From Siderastrea radians (Eukaryota; Cnidaria; Anthozoa; Scleractinia; Rhizangiidae), in contig OZ024887.1 of the NCBI GenBank assembly GCA_964017195.1, forward strand, positions 61,550,811 through 61,614,810: 64,000 nt of DNA, in the 5' to 3' direction. The notes beneath the pieces were generated by a model. That model was given only the letters and a program-made list of their open reading frames with translations, was not told where the DNA came from and made no database searches. Made by a program: the position numbers and the translations under genes. Positions 24,112 to 35,879 of this stretch are shown here, one piece after another; position 1 is the first letter of the stretch, and each line of letters opens with the position of its first letter.

Positions 24112-24812
24112 TAGATCTGAAATATAACATCCATACACCAAGTCAGTGGTATAACATCCATACATAAGATGTGGAGTATAACATCCATACATCAGATCTG
24201 AAGTATAACATCCATACACCAAGTCAGTGGTATAACATTCATACATCAGATGTGGTGTATAACATCCATACATCAGATCTGTGGTATAACATCCATACAC
24301 CAGGTCAGTGGTATAACATCCATACATCAGATGTGGAGTATAACATCCATACACCAGATCTGAAGTATAACATCCATACATAAGGTCAGTGGTATAACAT
24401 CCATACATCAGATGTGGTGTATAACATCCATACGTCAGATCTGTGGTATAACATCCATACATCAGGTCAGTGCTATAACATCCATACATCAGATGTGGTG
24501 TATAACATCCATACATCAGATCTGTGGTATAACATCCATACACCAGGTCAGTGGTATAACATCCATACATCAGATGTGGTGTATAACACCCATACATCAG
24601 ATTTGAAGTATAACATCCATACATCAGGTCAGTGCTATAACATCCATACATCAGATGTGGTGTATAGCATCCATACATCAGATCTGTGGTACAACATCCA
24701 TACACCGGGTCAGTGGTATAACATCCATACATCAGATGTGGTGTATAACACCCATACATCAGATTTGAAGTATAACATCCATACATCAGGTCAGTGCTAT
24801 AACATCCATACA
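24112..24812. repeat. 27-bp minisatellite with three-step higher-order pattern
   Basis: About 26 units begin TATAACATCCATAC. Their variable last bases cycle strictly through three types (GTCAGTG, ATGTGG, ATCTG or ATTTG), giving an 81-bp super-unit, and near the right end a 162-bp one. Because 27 is divisible by three, several frames stay open across the array; these are not genes. Confidence 0.9.
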
Positions 24813-25259
24813 AGTTCAGTTCGGAGGTAATCATTTCGTCCTTAAATCCGTACATTATTATCCGTTTACAATCCTTTTAAAACACATGAGAAACGTCCCT
24901 TTTCACGGTGTCTACTGCTTACTTTAAACATGCCAGATTGTAAAAACAGTCTATATATTTTTAATTACGCTAATGAAAGTCCCTGCGAAAATAACAAATA
25001 ATATAGTTTTTTAATGGTTGATTACAAACAAAGGTGGCATGTCGGAGCTAATAGCCCCTTCCATAGCAAATCTATGTCACTCGTCCTTAACGTCGGTATG
25101 ATTTAATTTCGTTTCGAACAGAACTGCAAAACAAACCTTTTCACCGACAACTCATTTAAAAAGAAATGAACGTGGAATTATTATAATTATGTAAAAAGTT
25201 TCCGCTGAAAACTGATTATAATCATCATGATGCAGACGAGAAAAAATCCTGGTATGACA

Positions 25260-25396
25260 TTATAGAGATGCCAACTTTAATTTTTCGGCAACTTTCTCTT
25301 TAATCAGAGGTTGAGCCGGCTTCCATCTTGCCTCCCTTTCTGTTTCGGTGTAGATACAGTGCCGTCCCAAACTTAATCCGGCCTTAATTGCTGCGC
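25260..25396 (-). pseudogene. Exon-like segment, unknown protein, minus strand
   Basis: After a TTTCATAG acceptor, an open frame of 45 codons runs to TAA at 25262-25260. The product is Lys/Glu/Ala-rich. It could be the last exon of the gene seen at 27764-28189, but the phases do not match directly, so another exon is missing or the link is wrong. Confidence 0.25.
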
Positions 25397-25639
25397 CTAT
25401 GAAAAGGTAAATATAAGAAAGGTAAATGGTAAATTATTTGGTAAAAATGAAAGAAAAAATTGATATATATTACATTGACGGTTCATGTAAGGAATGGAAA
25501 CTATGTTAAAATGCACTGAACTGTGCAAACTTCACTGACTCAACTGAACTTAGAAATAGAAAAAAAACCTTCACTGTTCAGAGCTTTTATAGACTTCGAG
25601 CAGTCACTTTCAAACACAGCTCACAAACAAGTGCGAAAA

Positions 25640-26290
25640 TCGCCTGCCGGGGCTCCCATTTCAGAGGTTCGAGCGATTAATTAAATGTAAATCACCCCCA
25701 TCACTTTTATTTGGAAGTCCCCAGGGAGGGACGGTGAAACACGTGAACAGTGCTCACTTATAAATTGGAAGCTCATCACGCCCGAGCTACTGATGTTTCC
25801 ACACAACAGGCGATTTTCCGCGCTCGCTTACATGTTCTTTTCGCTTCACTATCCCAGACCGGCGAGAGAGAGACTGCTTGTAGTCTATAGATTTTTACCC
25901 TCGAGAGACCATCTCAGTACACGCTACTTTGAAAGGGCAGGGTATGTGCCACCAATAGCAACCGATAGAAAGACCACCTTTGTTTTTCTTTCTTGCACAT
26001 TTTTTTGACTGGACTAAAATGACTAAAATGCCATCGATGTTTGCACTTTTTACACTTTACACTTTTTACCCTACTTTTTACACTTTTTACCCTTTTTACC
26101 TTTCTAATATTTTATCTCGTTTTTCTTGTATTTTTATTCGTTATATTGTCTCATAGTTTATCCATAATTTTAATATTCGTATTCTAGTGTATTTTTATAT
26201 TTTATTGTAAATAATTTTAGAGGGCCACTGGTTTGTTAGTATTTATTATGCTATCCTCGTTAAATAAAGACTTTACTTACTTACTTACTT
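25640..26290 (+). mobile_element. 3' fragment of a non-LTR retroelement with (TTAC)n tail
   Basis: The right end reads AATAAAGACTTTAC and then repeats TTAC before unique sequence resumes, the usual 3' tail of CR1/L2-like or RTE-like elements. The segment before it has no intact reverse transcriptase, so it is 5'-truncated. The left boundary is approximate. Simple TTTTTACAC repeats lie at 26044-26100. Confidence 0.5.
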
Positions 26291-26329
26291 TGCCATGCAG
26301 ATTATAGGTCAACACACGGATTACTGTTT

Positions 26330-26940
26330 TCCGTTTCACGCCATCTCGTGACAACTAGCTTAAAAATCTTATAGCCCACTAGCCAGCCCACTATTGATTT
26401 ACAGCACCACTATTTTTTTTCCAACCCACACACATAAAGCTTTTTTTCAATCTCCAAAAACTCACTCGAAAGAATGACTTGTTTTTTCTTTCTTACAGAG
26501 AAATTCGTGCACATAAAGAAATTATTCGACAGGAAAATTGCGACATGATCATGTAATTGATCTTCTTTATCCGCGAAGCCACGCAAACTTGAAACAATGG
26601 TGCTTATAGTGATAGTCAGTCACTCATCATAAGCAAATTATATACCATTTTTGTCTGCTATCAACTACCTGTTTAGGCGTCTGCTGCTATCAGGCGTTAA
26701 CCGACAAGTATATATAAGAGTGTTTTTCTCTCCATGATTGTCGGTAAACTTGTACAAACCATACGCTAGGCACGCTATCGATTTCGCTCCCAAATTCTTA
26801 TTTTCGGCTTCACTGTCTTTTAATCATCAACATGTCTGAAATGTTTATTTATCGATCCTTGCCTATGCAGTTAGGTGAAGTCGGCTGTAGCACGCTATCT
26901 CGTGACAACTAACTCAAAAGCTCTTCTGGCTCAACCCACT
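26330..26940. repeat. Pair of short direct repeats about 550 bp apart
   Basis: The word CACGC(C/T)ATCTCGTGACAAC and the following ~25 bases occur near 26338 and again near 26889. A TATATATAAG box lies between them at 26709-26718, but no convincing gene follows it. Confidence 0.4.
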
Positions 26941-27763
26941 CATGAGTCACCAAAGATTTTGAGCACACCAATCCTCTGCTGTTTCTGGATGGGCGAACAC
27001 ACACGGAGAGGAATGATATCACTTAATAATTACGTATTTTTCTAAGGGGAAACTATGGTTACTGGAAACGGAAATTCAAAATTATTCTTTTACAAATTTA
27101 GTCATGCGAACTTTATGTTATCATACGGCTGTTGATGTACGCAATAAAGAAAAAATTAGTTACATTAAACGTTTCGAACGTTTACGTTTCACTGGGTAAT
27201 CTTCTGTTAGTGCTATTGAAGGAGACCATGCATTCGGGAGAAAACTTTATCCTGCAAAAGCTAATTTTTACCTGTAACCCAACCGGAATACATGTAAATC
27301 TAAGAACTCTTACTCCAAACATAAACAAAGGGAAGGAAATTTCTGTGGGGAGTCTTATCAATTTTGTTATTTGTACAAGAACAATCTAACGAAAGATTTG
27401 AATATTTACGCATTCGCTAGTCACAGTGGACGGAAAAAGAGCACCAAAAAAATATCTTGTCTCAGCAACTTAGAAGTGGAACTTTGCTAATAAGTCAAGG
27501 ATATTCTGTCTTAGGAAAACGGCCTGGCGAAAAATAAAGATTTGATGCATATTTCAGAAACTGAGCTAACCCAGTGTGTTCTATTCAGCACACTTTCAAC
27601 ATCCAAACAGAACATCATTGGCGCGCAATTGGTAATTGAAATAAAATAATGATGCAAACTTTAAGGACATGACGGGCTAAACATGGATTCGATACAACAT
27701 ATTTAAAAATGTCCTTTTCTCTGCTCTTTGGCATTTCATAGAACTAAAAGTTATTGGACTTAC

Positions 27764-27937
27764 CAACTTTGGACTCCTCGAACCTCCGCTGGCAGTTGCT
27801 GAATGATTTCCACGACCGAGTGATACAGTCTTCGCTTTCTCATTCTTTGTCTCTTATGCGAAGCAGCAGTAGTAGCAGGACTGTAGGTCGAGCAATGAGA
27901 TGTAAGCTGACTCGCTCCTGTTTGTGGTGGTGCTTGG
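27764..27937 (-). pseudogene. Candidate exon of an unknown minus-strand gene
   Basis: The acceptor AAATCAAG and the donor GTAAGTCC bound 174 bases that are open in the frame set by the upstream exon. The product has a Ser/Thr/Gln-rich start, then a very basic run (K-R-Q-R-M-R-K-R-R), then an amphipathic stretch. I do not recognise the family. It lies inside the 9.3 kb candidate element and may be one of its genes. Confidence 0.4.
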
Positions 27938-27982
27938 CTTGATTTTAATTGCTCGTTTTTTGCAAATGTTTAAAGCTTTAAC

Positions 27983-28189
27983 TTGAAATCTGCTGCTGTT
28001 TTGCAGTCGCCAAAGAGTACAACAAATTTGTCCTCAACGAAATTCGAAATCTTTACCGCTTTACCACCATGTTTACATTTTATGTTTAAAACGTTTTCAC
28101 CACGTCTATCAGGTTTGAAATCTTCCAAAAGTCCAAAATCTATGGCTACATTTTCACTGCATGAGGAATATTTCGCCTTGCCCTTGGTG
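27983..28189 (-). pseudogene. Candidate upstream exon of the same unknown gene
   Basis: The open frame contains beta-prone, Lys/Val/Phe-rich sequence with three Cys, and ends at a GTTAAAG donor. The 45-base intron to 27937 has GT-AG ends and preserves the frame. The upstream limit is uncertain because a stop lies just before 28190. Function unknown. Confidence 0.4.
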
Positions 28190-28832
28190 AACCATTAAAA
28201 CTCCAAGCCATTTCTTTAACTGATCTTATGAGAGTGCAAAACGTCAAGAGCGCGCGGACTTTCTGTTAATTATGTAAAGGACCTATGGCAAACTGAATGA
28301 CAGTTATAATAAAGGTACCTTTTGCAACCTGATAATAGGAAAAAGGGGCTTTTTGTATCGCGTAAGACGAAACCCTTTCAAAACCTTCAACACCGGTATC
28401 GCTTCACGTTAGATTTTTTGCATAACCTCTGAAATCTGTCCGTTAATAAAAACTTGCCATTTACCATTTTAAAATTTCTTAGATGTGGGACTGCTTAACG
28501 AAGGTAGCTAGCTAAAGTATCCTAAAGTACTTTTCGTGACTAAAATGTTATCGATAAACGTCGTTGATAAGGAAATATCTCGACAACCAATATTCACGCA
28601 ACGGAAATTCCAGCAACAAAATGACTCCTTTGTTTTGTGGTTCGGAATGTGCACACGAAATAGTTTGCGGTTGCTCTGCTTCCAAAACGCTCCTCGCCGT
28701 TAAATTCTCCGCGCAATTGACTGGGACAACGCGATACGACAAGTTTGGAAAACACACTGGTAACCGAAGTTTCACGTCTACTGAGCAATATGCAACAATC
28801 TATGTGATGGAATAATTTTCTCTATTAACAAG

Positions 28833-29077
28833 TGATGAGGAGCCGAGTACCCGCGGTGAAGCAAACGATCCGCGGGATGAGCTTTCCCTGAAGATGAGGA
28901 GTTTTCGCTGTTATCTAGTGATTTTGATGAACTAAGTTCAAGTACGAGTCAGCACGAGCACGAAAAAGAAAAAAACCGAAAAGATTTTGACGTGCCATGC
29001 TGTTCTTTTATGTCAGATGAGCCTTGTTGTGAAGAACTAGGCGAGGATTAGGATTAGTCAATGGAACAAAAACACAG
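28833..29077 (+). pseudogene. Decayed acidic coding exon, plus strand
   Basis: After the acceptor TCTATTAACAAG comes an Asp/Glu/Ser-rich reading frame that shifts by one base near 28875, then reaches stops before the donor at 29078. The donor region is duplicated at 29782. I take it as a broken exon of the gene continued at 29536 and 30600. Confidence 0.35.
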
Positions 29078-30420
29078 GTATTTGAGATTTGTTTTTACCT
29101 CAGAAGAACTTGTATGTCTTCAGTCTTTTGCCAGTTTTACTATTTGATGGGGTAAAGGTTTACTGTGTTAGTCGTTATTAATAACTGATATTTTAAGTTT
29201 AATGTCACACTTGTTAATGGAAGGATTGAAATCATGCACGCTTTCCTTTGCGTGAAACTCGACAACTCTCTCTAGCCAAATTTGATATCCAGTTTTTTTT
29301 TAACTTCACCGACAAAATATCCAGGCCATCTTTTATCGGTAAGGAAGGGAGTATCTATTTTCTAAGGTTTGCGGAAAAGATAGGCTACCAGATGTTGTCT
29401 GTAATTTGTAATAAGGCCATCTGTATTCTTTGAAACCTAAATAGAGGAAAATGAAAATACGATAGGAATATGGTAACGCATATGAATTTTTTTACGACTT
29501 TGGTAACGATGTTACGCTCTGTTCGTTTATATCAGACACGTGCACGTTTCAAGAGCCGACGAGTGAAGATAAACGGTCTAGAACCAGGCCTACAGAAGAA
29601 CGTGAAAAGCGTCGACTCATTGAAAGTCCAACCACACAGTTCCGGCATCGGCCAATCGGCTTAACCGAAAAGGAGGATTCTAAAGAAATGGACAGTGAAG
29701 AAAGCTGTGACTTCACCGCCGAATGTACTTCTAAGAAGGCTAAGAAATTTACATCCTTAAGTCAATGGAACAAAAACGCAGGTATCTGAGATTTGTTTTT
29801 ACTTCAGTAGAACTTCTATGCCTTCAGTCCATTTTGATGGAGTAAAAGTTAACTGTGTAAGTCGTTACGATACCCGACAACGGAAGGACTGAAATTATCC
29901 ACGCGCTGTCCTTTGCGTGAGACAAGAGAACTTTCCCATGGCCAATTTGATTTCCTGTTTTTTCCTTTTTTTAACACAGTTCACGAACAAAATATTTAGG
30001 CCATCTTTTACTGGTAAAGAGGGGAGTATCTTTTTTCTAAAGTTTGTGTAAAAGAAGCACTGACAGTATTATTAATTGTGTTGTATAAAATTGAATCTAA
30101 GATAATAGTGACTGCATTGAGTAACCGCCCAACTTGGTGTTTTGAATCCGGCGATCATTCAGATAACAGCTCGAAATATCTCTCAAAAACGCATCGCTAA
30201 AATACATAAAGGAAACCAATCCATCTACTTTTCACCCTACTTTGTTTTTTCTTTGTTTTTGTTTGCTTGTTTGTTTTTTTATTTTTTTTTTTGGGGGGGG
30301 GGGGGTAAAGGGGGAATTGGCTACCAGATTATGCCTGTAATAAAAAAGGCCATCTGTATTCTTTGAAACCTAAATAGAGGAAAATGAAAATACGGTAGGA
30401 ATATATAACGCATATGAATT
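29056..30420. repeat. Tandem duplication of an exon end plus intron
   Basis: 29056-29488 matches 29760-30420 over several blocks, starting at GTCAATGGAACAAAAAC and ending at CGCATATGAATT. The second copy has extra sequence including poly-T and poly-G runs around 30240-30305. The duplicated piece starts at an exon end, so it copies a splice donor. Confidence 0.75.
29536..29781 (+). pseudogene. Candidate coding exon, unknown charged protein
   Basis: It is bounded by TTTATATCAG and GTATCTGAG. All 246 bases are open in one frame, giving a Glu/Lys/Arg/Thr-rich product ending S-Q-W-N-K-N-A. No domain is recognised. Its end is the template or copy of the duplicated donor at 29078. Confidence 0.4.
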
Positions 30421-30599
30421 CACCCCAAGTGTTTACTTGTGTGTAAGTGAAAAAACACCTGTTTGTGCTATATTGGCTACAAACAGCAATACACCTTAAA
30501 TAGCGGATGTTAGTTAAACAATTTTTCGACGCCTAATCCAAACCAGTGCTTAAAATATTGTTTCATTGATGATCTTGATTTTTGCTTTGTAACCATTAG

Positions 30600-31072
30600 A
30601 TTTACGTTCTCCCTTATCGTAATCCAAGGGCGAGAAGACGCAACCAGCAGCCAGAAGTAGCAGAAGAGGCAGCAGAAAATATCACTGAGGGTGGTATTCA
30701 ACAGGAAAGTGATGACGACGACTATTTGGTACCCGTCGATCTCGAAAAACTATCGGTTGGCCAGTACGTGGCAGTCGACAAGGACAAGTAGAGCAATCGA
30801 CCACTGATAGTCCAGGTAGAAAGCATGACTCCTACAGTGGTCACTATTCGTTGGCTTGATGGATCGTACAACGGAACATTTCGAGGTTCGTTTGTAGGAA
30901 GTGGACCTAACCGTAGGCCCTGGACTGGAATAGCCGAAAAAACTACTAAATTGTTATGATAGGAGTTCAGTTCGCAAATAGAAGGAGCATAAGAAAAGAA
31001 GACATTGACGAGCTCAAAGCGAGCTATCAGATTTTAGACGATAATCGCGAAAGCAACAATGAAAGTGCATAA
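30600..31072 (+). pseudogene. Last exon of unknown gene, broken by a stop and a frameshift
   Basis: From the acceptor ACCATTAG an Arg-rich then acidic frame leads to L-S-V-G-Q-Y-V-A-V, an in-frame TAG at 30789-30791, a beta-rich segment with V-T-I-R-W-L-D-G-S-Y, and a second break near 30957 before a final charged tail. The V-G-x-Y-V-A-V...W-x-G layout resembles small SH3-like barrels at the end of some transposon proteins; this is only an impression. Not functional as it stands. Confidence 0.45.
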
Positions 31073-31254
31073 GAATAGAATTTCGTTTGAGTAAAATTTG
31101 TTTAATCATCATAAATCGCAGTTGTACTTTGAGATATCAGAGTTGCATCCTAGTGTGATAATCCAATAAAACAATTCAGCCAGCTAAGAATTAAAATTTG
31201 CTTGAGATATCACTGTCATTCATTTCTGAAATGTACTATAATACATTTATTTTT

Positions 31255-32258
31255 CAGAGGTATAATATCCATGCTCAGATCTGAAGTGTAATATCCATAT
31301 TAACATATTAAGGTGGTATAAAATCCGTACCTTACACCTCTACAAACGCAGGGGTAAAAGTATGGACGTTATACCACTGAACTGCGGTATGAATTTTATA
31401 CCACCGACCTCAAGTATGGATGTTGTACTCCACATCTGATATATGGATGTTCTACCACAGACATGGTGTATGGATGTTATACCACAGATCTGGTGTATGG
31501 ATGTTATACCACAGACATGGTGTATGGATGTTATACCACAGATCTGATGTATGGATGTTATACCACAGACATGGTGTATGGATGTTATACCACAGATCTG
31601 ATGTATGGATGTTATACCACAGACCTGATGTATGGATGTTATACTTCAGATCTGGTGTATGGATGTTATACTCCACATCTGATGTATGGATGTTATACCA
31701 CGGACCTGGTGTATGGATGTTATACCACAGATCTGGTGTATGGATGTTATACCACAGATCTGATGTATGGATGTTATACCACTGACCTGATGTATGGATG
31801 TTATACTTCAGATCTGGTGTATGGATGTTATACTCCACATCTGATGTATGGATGTTATACCACGGACCTGGTGTATGGATGTTATACTTCAGATCTGATG
31901 TATGGACGGTTACACTCCACATCTGATGTATGGATGTTATACTTGTGGTGTATGGATGTTATACACCACATCTGGTGTATGGATGTTATACTCCACATCT
32001 GATGTATGGATGTTATACCACTGACCTGGTGTATGGATGTTATACCACAGATCTGATGTATGGATGTTATACACCACATCTGATGTATGGATGTTATACC
32101 ACTGACCTGGTGTATGGATGTTATACTTCAAATCTGATGTATGGATGTTATACACCACATCTGATGTATGGATGTTATACCACTGACCTGGTGTATGGAT
32201 ATTATACTCAACATCTGATGTATGGATGTTATACCCCAGATGTCAGTATGGGCATTAT
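31255..32258. repeat. Second 27-bp minisatellite, inverted relative to the first
   Basis: Units read GTATGGATGTTATAC, the reverse complement of the array at 24112. The three unit types recur but less regularly. The first ~75 bases (31255-31330) hold degenerate units in the opposite orientation, so the array flips direction near 31360. Confidence 0.9.
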
Positions 32259-32754
32259 ACTTCAAATTCAATTTCATGTTTTGGTAACTTTTCACCATAC
32301 ACAAGAAATAACCCAAATTTTGTAAATAGGAATACCCTGTTTCAGTGCATCACAAAAAACAAGTAAAGGTAAATTCGGGAAAAGTTATCAAGCGAAAAAG
32401 TTATCTTTTTTTTGTATAAGAAAATCCATTATTTTAGAAATGGATAGAGACAAGTATGTGAAAGTCCATGAAATTGTACATGAAACAGCTCTAAAACGTG
32501 GACTTGATCAAGTCCATTTTTAAATGATCATTTGTTACAAATATGCCTTTAAAAAATTCTGGAACAATCTAAGAAAACAGAAATGATATTTCAAGTAATT
32601 TGGTAATTTTTTCTCGTTGGGTGCTCCTGTTGTTTGCTATCGCATTAGCGTTGCTTACTTTTCCGGACTGATGGTTTTTGAAAGGTTAGATTCCTTGATT
32701 TTTAAGGTTAATTTTTCGATGCCTTTTTCCTTCTTTAAAAAAACAGCTTTCCTT

Positions 32755-32935
32755 AGAGCCCGGGGGGAGGGGTACTCAACAAAGATTTTTAAGGGGAGGC
32801 TCCTCCCCGAGGTCCAACCCCTTACCCTTTTATACATCATTTTTGACAGAAAAGGTACTCCTTTCGTATACCTTCCATTGAAAAATGGTCCCCCTTTCAC
32901 ATACCTACATACGTATGTTCCCCTTAACGTCACAT
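32755..32935. repeat. Dispersed GGGAGG/GGTACTC repeat
   Basis: The words GGGGAGGCTCC and GGTAC(T/C)CCTTTCG recur near 48810-48970 in the opposite orientation, where the block reads CGGAGCCTCCCCG. It is a diverged repeat family. I cannot place it in a class. Confidence 0.45.
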
Positions 32936-33381
32936 TCGAAGCCAACAAGACCCAAGCGACTGAAATTAAGCGTGTATTAACCAAGAAGGGTATTCAAGTT
33001 GTACTGAAGAACGGTGACGGCAAGATGAAGTAAATAAAAAAGAAGAAAGCGTGACGCTTTGCCTGAATACCACCAAGCACGCAGCGCAGATAGAGTGTAA
33101 TACGGTCCAACGAGTTTAATTTTTAACTTCTGCAACTGGCCTGTGTTGTGAATAACAGGGGCGTAGCTAGCCATTTTTGGTTTGTAAGCCCGTTTAATAT
33201 CTCCACGAGTGTAGCGCACGGCAGGAAGAGAGTCAAGTAAGCCTATGATTGGTTCAATTCATACTTTATTACAGCTCAGCAACTATTAGCGTGATCTAAT
33301 TTGAAGTTATAACGAATTGTACTGGACTTGTACTAATATCTGGAATTGTACTGGAATTGTACTAATATCTCAAGTCAAGTT

Positions 33382-33948
33382 TTATGGGAATCCGAAGTTT
33401 AGCAACCTGTTCTTCTTGCCGCAAAACACACCAGCCACGGCCTCCCCGTCAACCATTAAGTCTTCGGCGTGCATTAGAGCAAGAGCTGAGGGTCGCTCTG
33501 GCTTCATGATTGCCCGTAGATAAGTCTTGACTCTAAGCATCGTGCTAAAACTGCACCCAGGACGGGGCTCAGGAGTTGCGGTTGACACAGGCATCGTGAG
33601 AAGGATCGTGAGGATGGTGTTAACGTCTCGATAAAGGGTTGGATTTATGCCGTCGAGGGTGTCAGCCAGAGTTGCTGGTCGTTCTCCAGTTGAATACAGC
33701 CACTTTGTTTTCCATCGCAACATCTCGTTGTCGTACTCTCTCTTGTCGGTCAGATCGTTCTTGTACCTCGCATACATCTTATCTTGGACGTCGTTGCTTA
33801 ATCCTTGTAGTTTTGTTGGGAGGAGATATTGGCCTAGCAAGCAATCCTCCTGTGATAACAGCCTGTCATTCATGTCTTGAATTAGATGATCAATAAGAGG
33901 GAGATACATAGCTCTTTGTTGTCCGGTAGGACTGTGTGTTTGTGGCTG
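33382..33948 (-). pseudogene. hAT-type transposase, C-terminal part (split gene)
   Basis: The product contains Y-L-P-L-I-D-H-L and, near the end, the hAT dimerisation segment around V-N-T-I-L-T-I-L-L-T and F-S-T-M-L-R-V-K-T-Y-L-R, as in THAP12/ZMYM1-like proteins of animals. Extra residues split the usual P-E-R-S-F-S-T-M motif, suggesting decay. The 5' part of the same gene lies 14 kb away at 48036-48540, and a large element separates them at a duplicated GGAC. Confidence 0.8.
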
Positions 33949-33975
33949 GGACACAGGAAAATCGAGTTTGTTAAA

Positions 33976-34235
33976 TAACACCGAGAGTGGTATAAATTTA
34001 CACGATATTCGTGTTACCACGACACTGACCGAGTGTAATTACAACATTACACCAGTTTTGCGTTAGATAACACCAAAATGGTGTAATCGAATCAGGATGC
34101 AACACCTTCTTGGTGTTTTTTTACACTAATGCTGTGTAGCAAAAACCTTGCAAGGTTTTTTCAGGATTTAACACCGCTGGTATGTAATTTAACACTGCAT
34201 CGTGTAAGTCAGGCACGAACAAGGTGTAAAGTAGC
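33976..34235. repeat. Left subterminal TAACACC/GGTGTAA repeats of the 14 kb element
   Basis: At least eight scattered copies of ACACC, GGTGTT and GTGTTA words in both orientations, mirroring those at 47456-48010. Confidence 0.6.
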
Positions 34236-35879
34236 ACCAAATGTCAATACATTTTCTTGTTGGGCATCGATCAGGCAACTTACTAAAACGACCAGATTAC
34301 CTCCACATATGACTTCTGGGCTGCAAAATCAGCCTATAATCAAAGAGAATTTATTGTACAAGGTAGCTGAAAAGATAGGTTTGCTGTTTAGACTGGTGGA
34401 TAGCTCAAAATAACTCAGTACCGTTTAATAAGATCTGAAAAAAATCCGTCATTAAATACAATATAATACGAGGGACATTCTCATTATTTGTTTTCGTGAG
34501 CAGCTAACTCAGTGCAAAAGGTATACCATAAGCCTGGCCAATCAGCCCTTTGCCGTAGTGCCAGCCTTGCATTCAGTTTTGTTCAATTACACTTCGAGTG
34601 ACGTCTGGCTCCAGCATCTCTACACCAGAGATTCGGCAAAACCGAACCAGTGTGGTTTTAATACGCGTCGTGTGGACCTCTGCATTCAAAGGTTACAGAT
34701 AACAAGGGTTGCAGCGAATATAGCAAATTGCCCTGGTGAGACAAGCTGAATGCAAGTTGCACTAGCAGTGGCGGACATTGGATTACGCCACATTTTGGGG
34801 GAGTTTCATGTGTATAATTTCTCTTTTCGGCAAGGATTGAAATAAATATTAATGGTCAGTGCAGATGATAGTTTCTTTTTCTTTTTTACTTTTTTCACGA
34901 GCGGATTCTCTACTACTGCCCGACAGTTATTGCGGTCAGCGGTGCCTCGCTGCCCTTGATGTGCTCTGCGCACGCTAACACACAATGACGAGACGAGCAC
35001 ATGCTTCAAGCGATTTTCGATTCTTTTCTTGTGCCTGTCGTTTATTCCTAGTACATTCTGGTTTCTGGCATTGCCTGATGTCCTGCTACTGCAATCCCGT
35101 CAGTAAGACACACGGTAAGTGACTTTATTTGGTAATTTTAAGTCAAAACGAGGGAATACAAACTACGTAAGTACTAGCTCTGACAGCAGACAACAGTCAT
35201 GAATGTCATTGAGACATGCCTCGTTCAAATTGTATCTCAACTCTTAACCCACAGGCAGCCCAGACGCGTTGTATGTGGAGTTCATTTAAAAATAGAAGAG
35301 GGTGAAAATATATGTAATAGCACGAAATAAATCTTTAATTCACGAAATAAATCTTGTTTACTTCTGCTTATTGTGTCCGGTTTCATTAATTTCCGGTTAA
35401 TCTTGCACCGCTCTCTTAAATTACGCAATCCCTTGTTAGCGTCGCTGCTTATATAACCCGTTAAGCCTGAGGTTTGCAGAGATTTATTACAGACTAACCG
35501 GTGATAAAAGAATCGAGACTATATATATATCTTGAAATAAATCGTGCCTACCTTCAGCTCAATGTTCCCCTGTTCGTCCTGGCTGGTTTAAATGACATTT
35601 GGTGGCTTTTTTCAATCGGAGGTAGCTTGTCGGTTATAAATTTGATTGTTTATAAACGGCGGTTATGTTGTATTGGAATAATGTGGTCCAAAATATCGCC
35701 AAACACAGTTAATGACCTTTACTAATGTGAGAAAAGTAGCCTAGTACGAGATACAGAATGCAGATGGCCCAAACGTGTCAGTTTTAAGATAACAATTTGA
35801 ATAATTTTATGAAAATTTGGCGGTACGAAAATTTATGCAGTTTTACCATTTTGGCGCCAAAGTCGTTGAATACAATGTC
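34236..35879. other. Internal part of the 14 kb element, no gene seen
   Basis: Mostly unique sequence. A weak ~190-bp feature with 11-bp inverted ends (CTTGCATTCAG) lies at 34566-34757. No recognisable coding region. Confidence 0.4.

Larger units (their letters stand above)
23337..32629. mobile_element. Candidate ~9.3 kb transposable element with inverted minisatellites
   Basis: The left end reads CAGGGGCACCCAACG (23337) and the right end is its inverse with one mismatch (32615-32629). A 26-base sequence (TGATCATTT...CTTGATCA) is identical and inverted at 23633-23658 and 32505-32530. Next inward, 27-bp minisatellite arrays also lie in inverted orientation. Flanks resemble each other only weakly (TTATTT and TTGTTT), so the target duplication is unproved. 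The interior holds decayed coding pieces on both strands. No recognised transposase was found. Confidence 0.5.

Noticed and set aside
24094..24855. A 253-codon open frame of Met-Tyr-Gly-Cys-Tyr repeats, and others in both arrays
   Set aside because: The 27-bp unit is a multiple of three and lacks stops in several frames on both strands, so long frames are automatic. No splice sites or promoter support a gene.
24112..32258. CRISPR-like array of regular short repeats
   Set aside because: The units are directly adjacent with no unique spacers, and the surroundings are animal genomic DNA. It is a minisatellite.
32617..33033. A 138-codon plus-strand frame
   Set aside because: It overlaps the dispersed GGTACTC-type repeat and has an equally long frame on the opposite strand.
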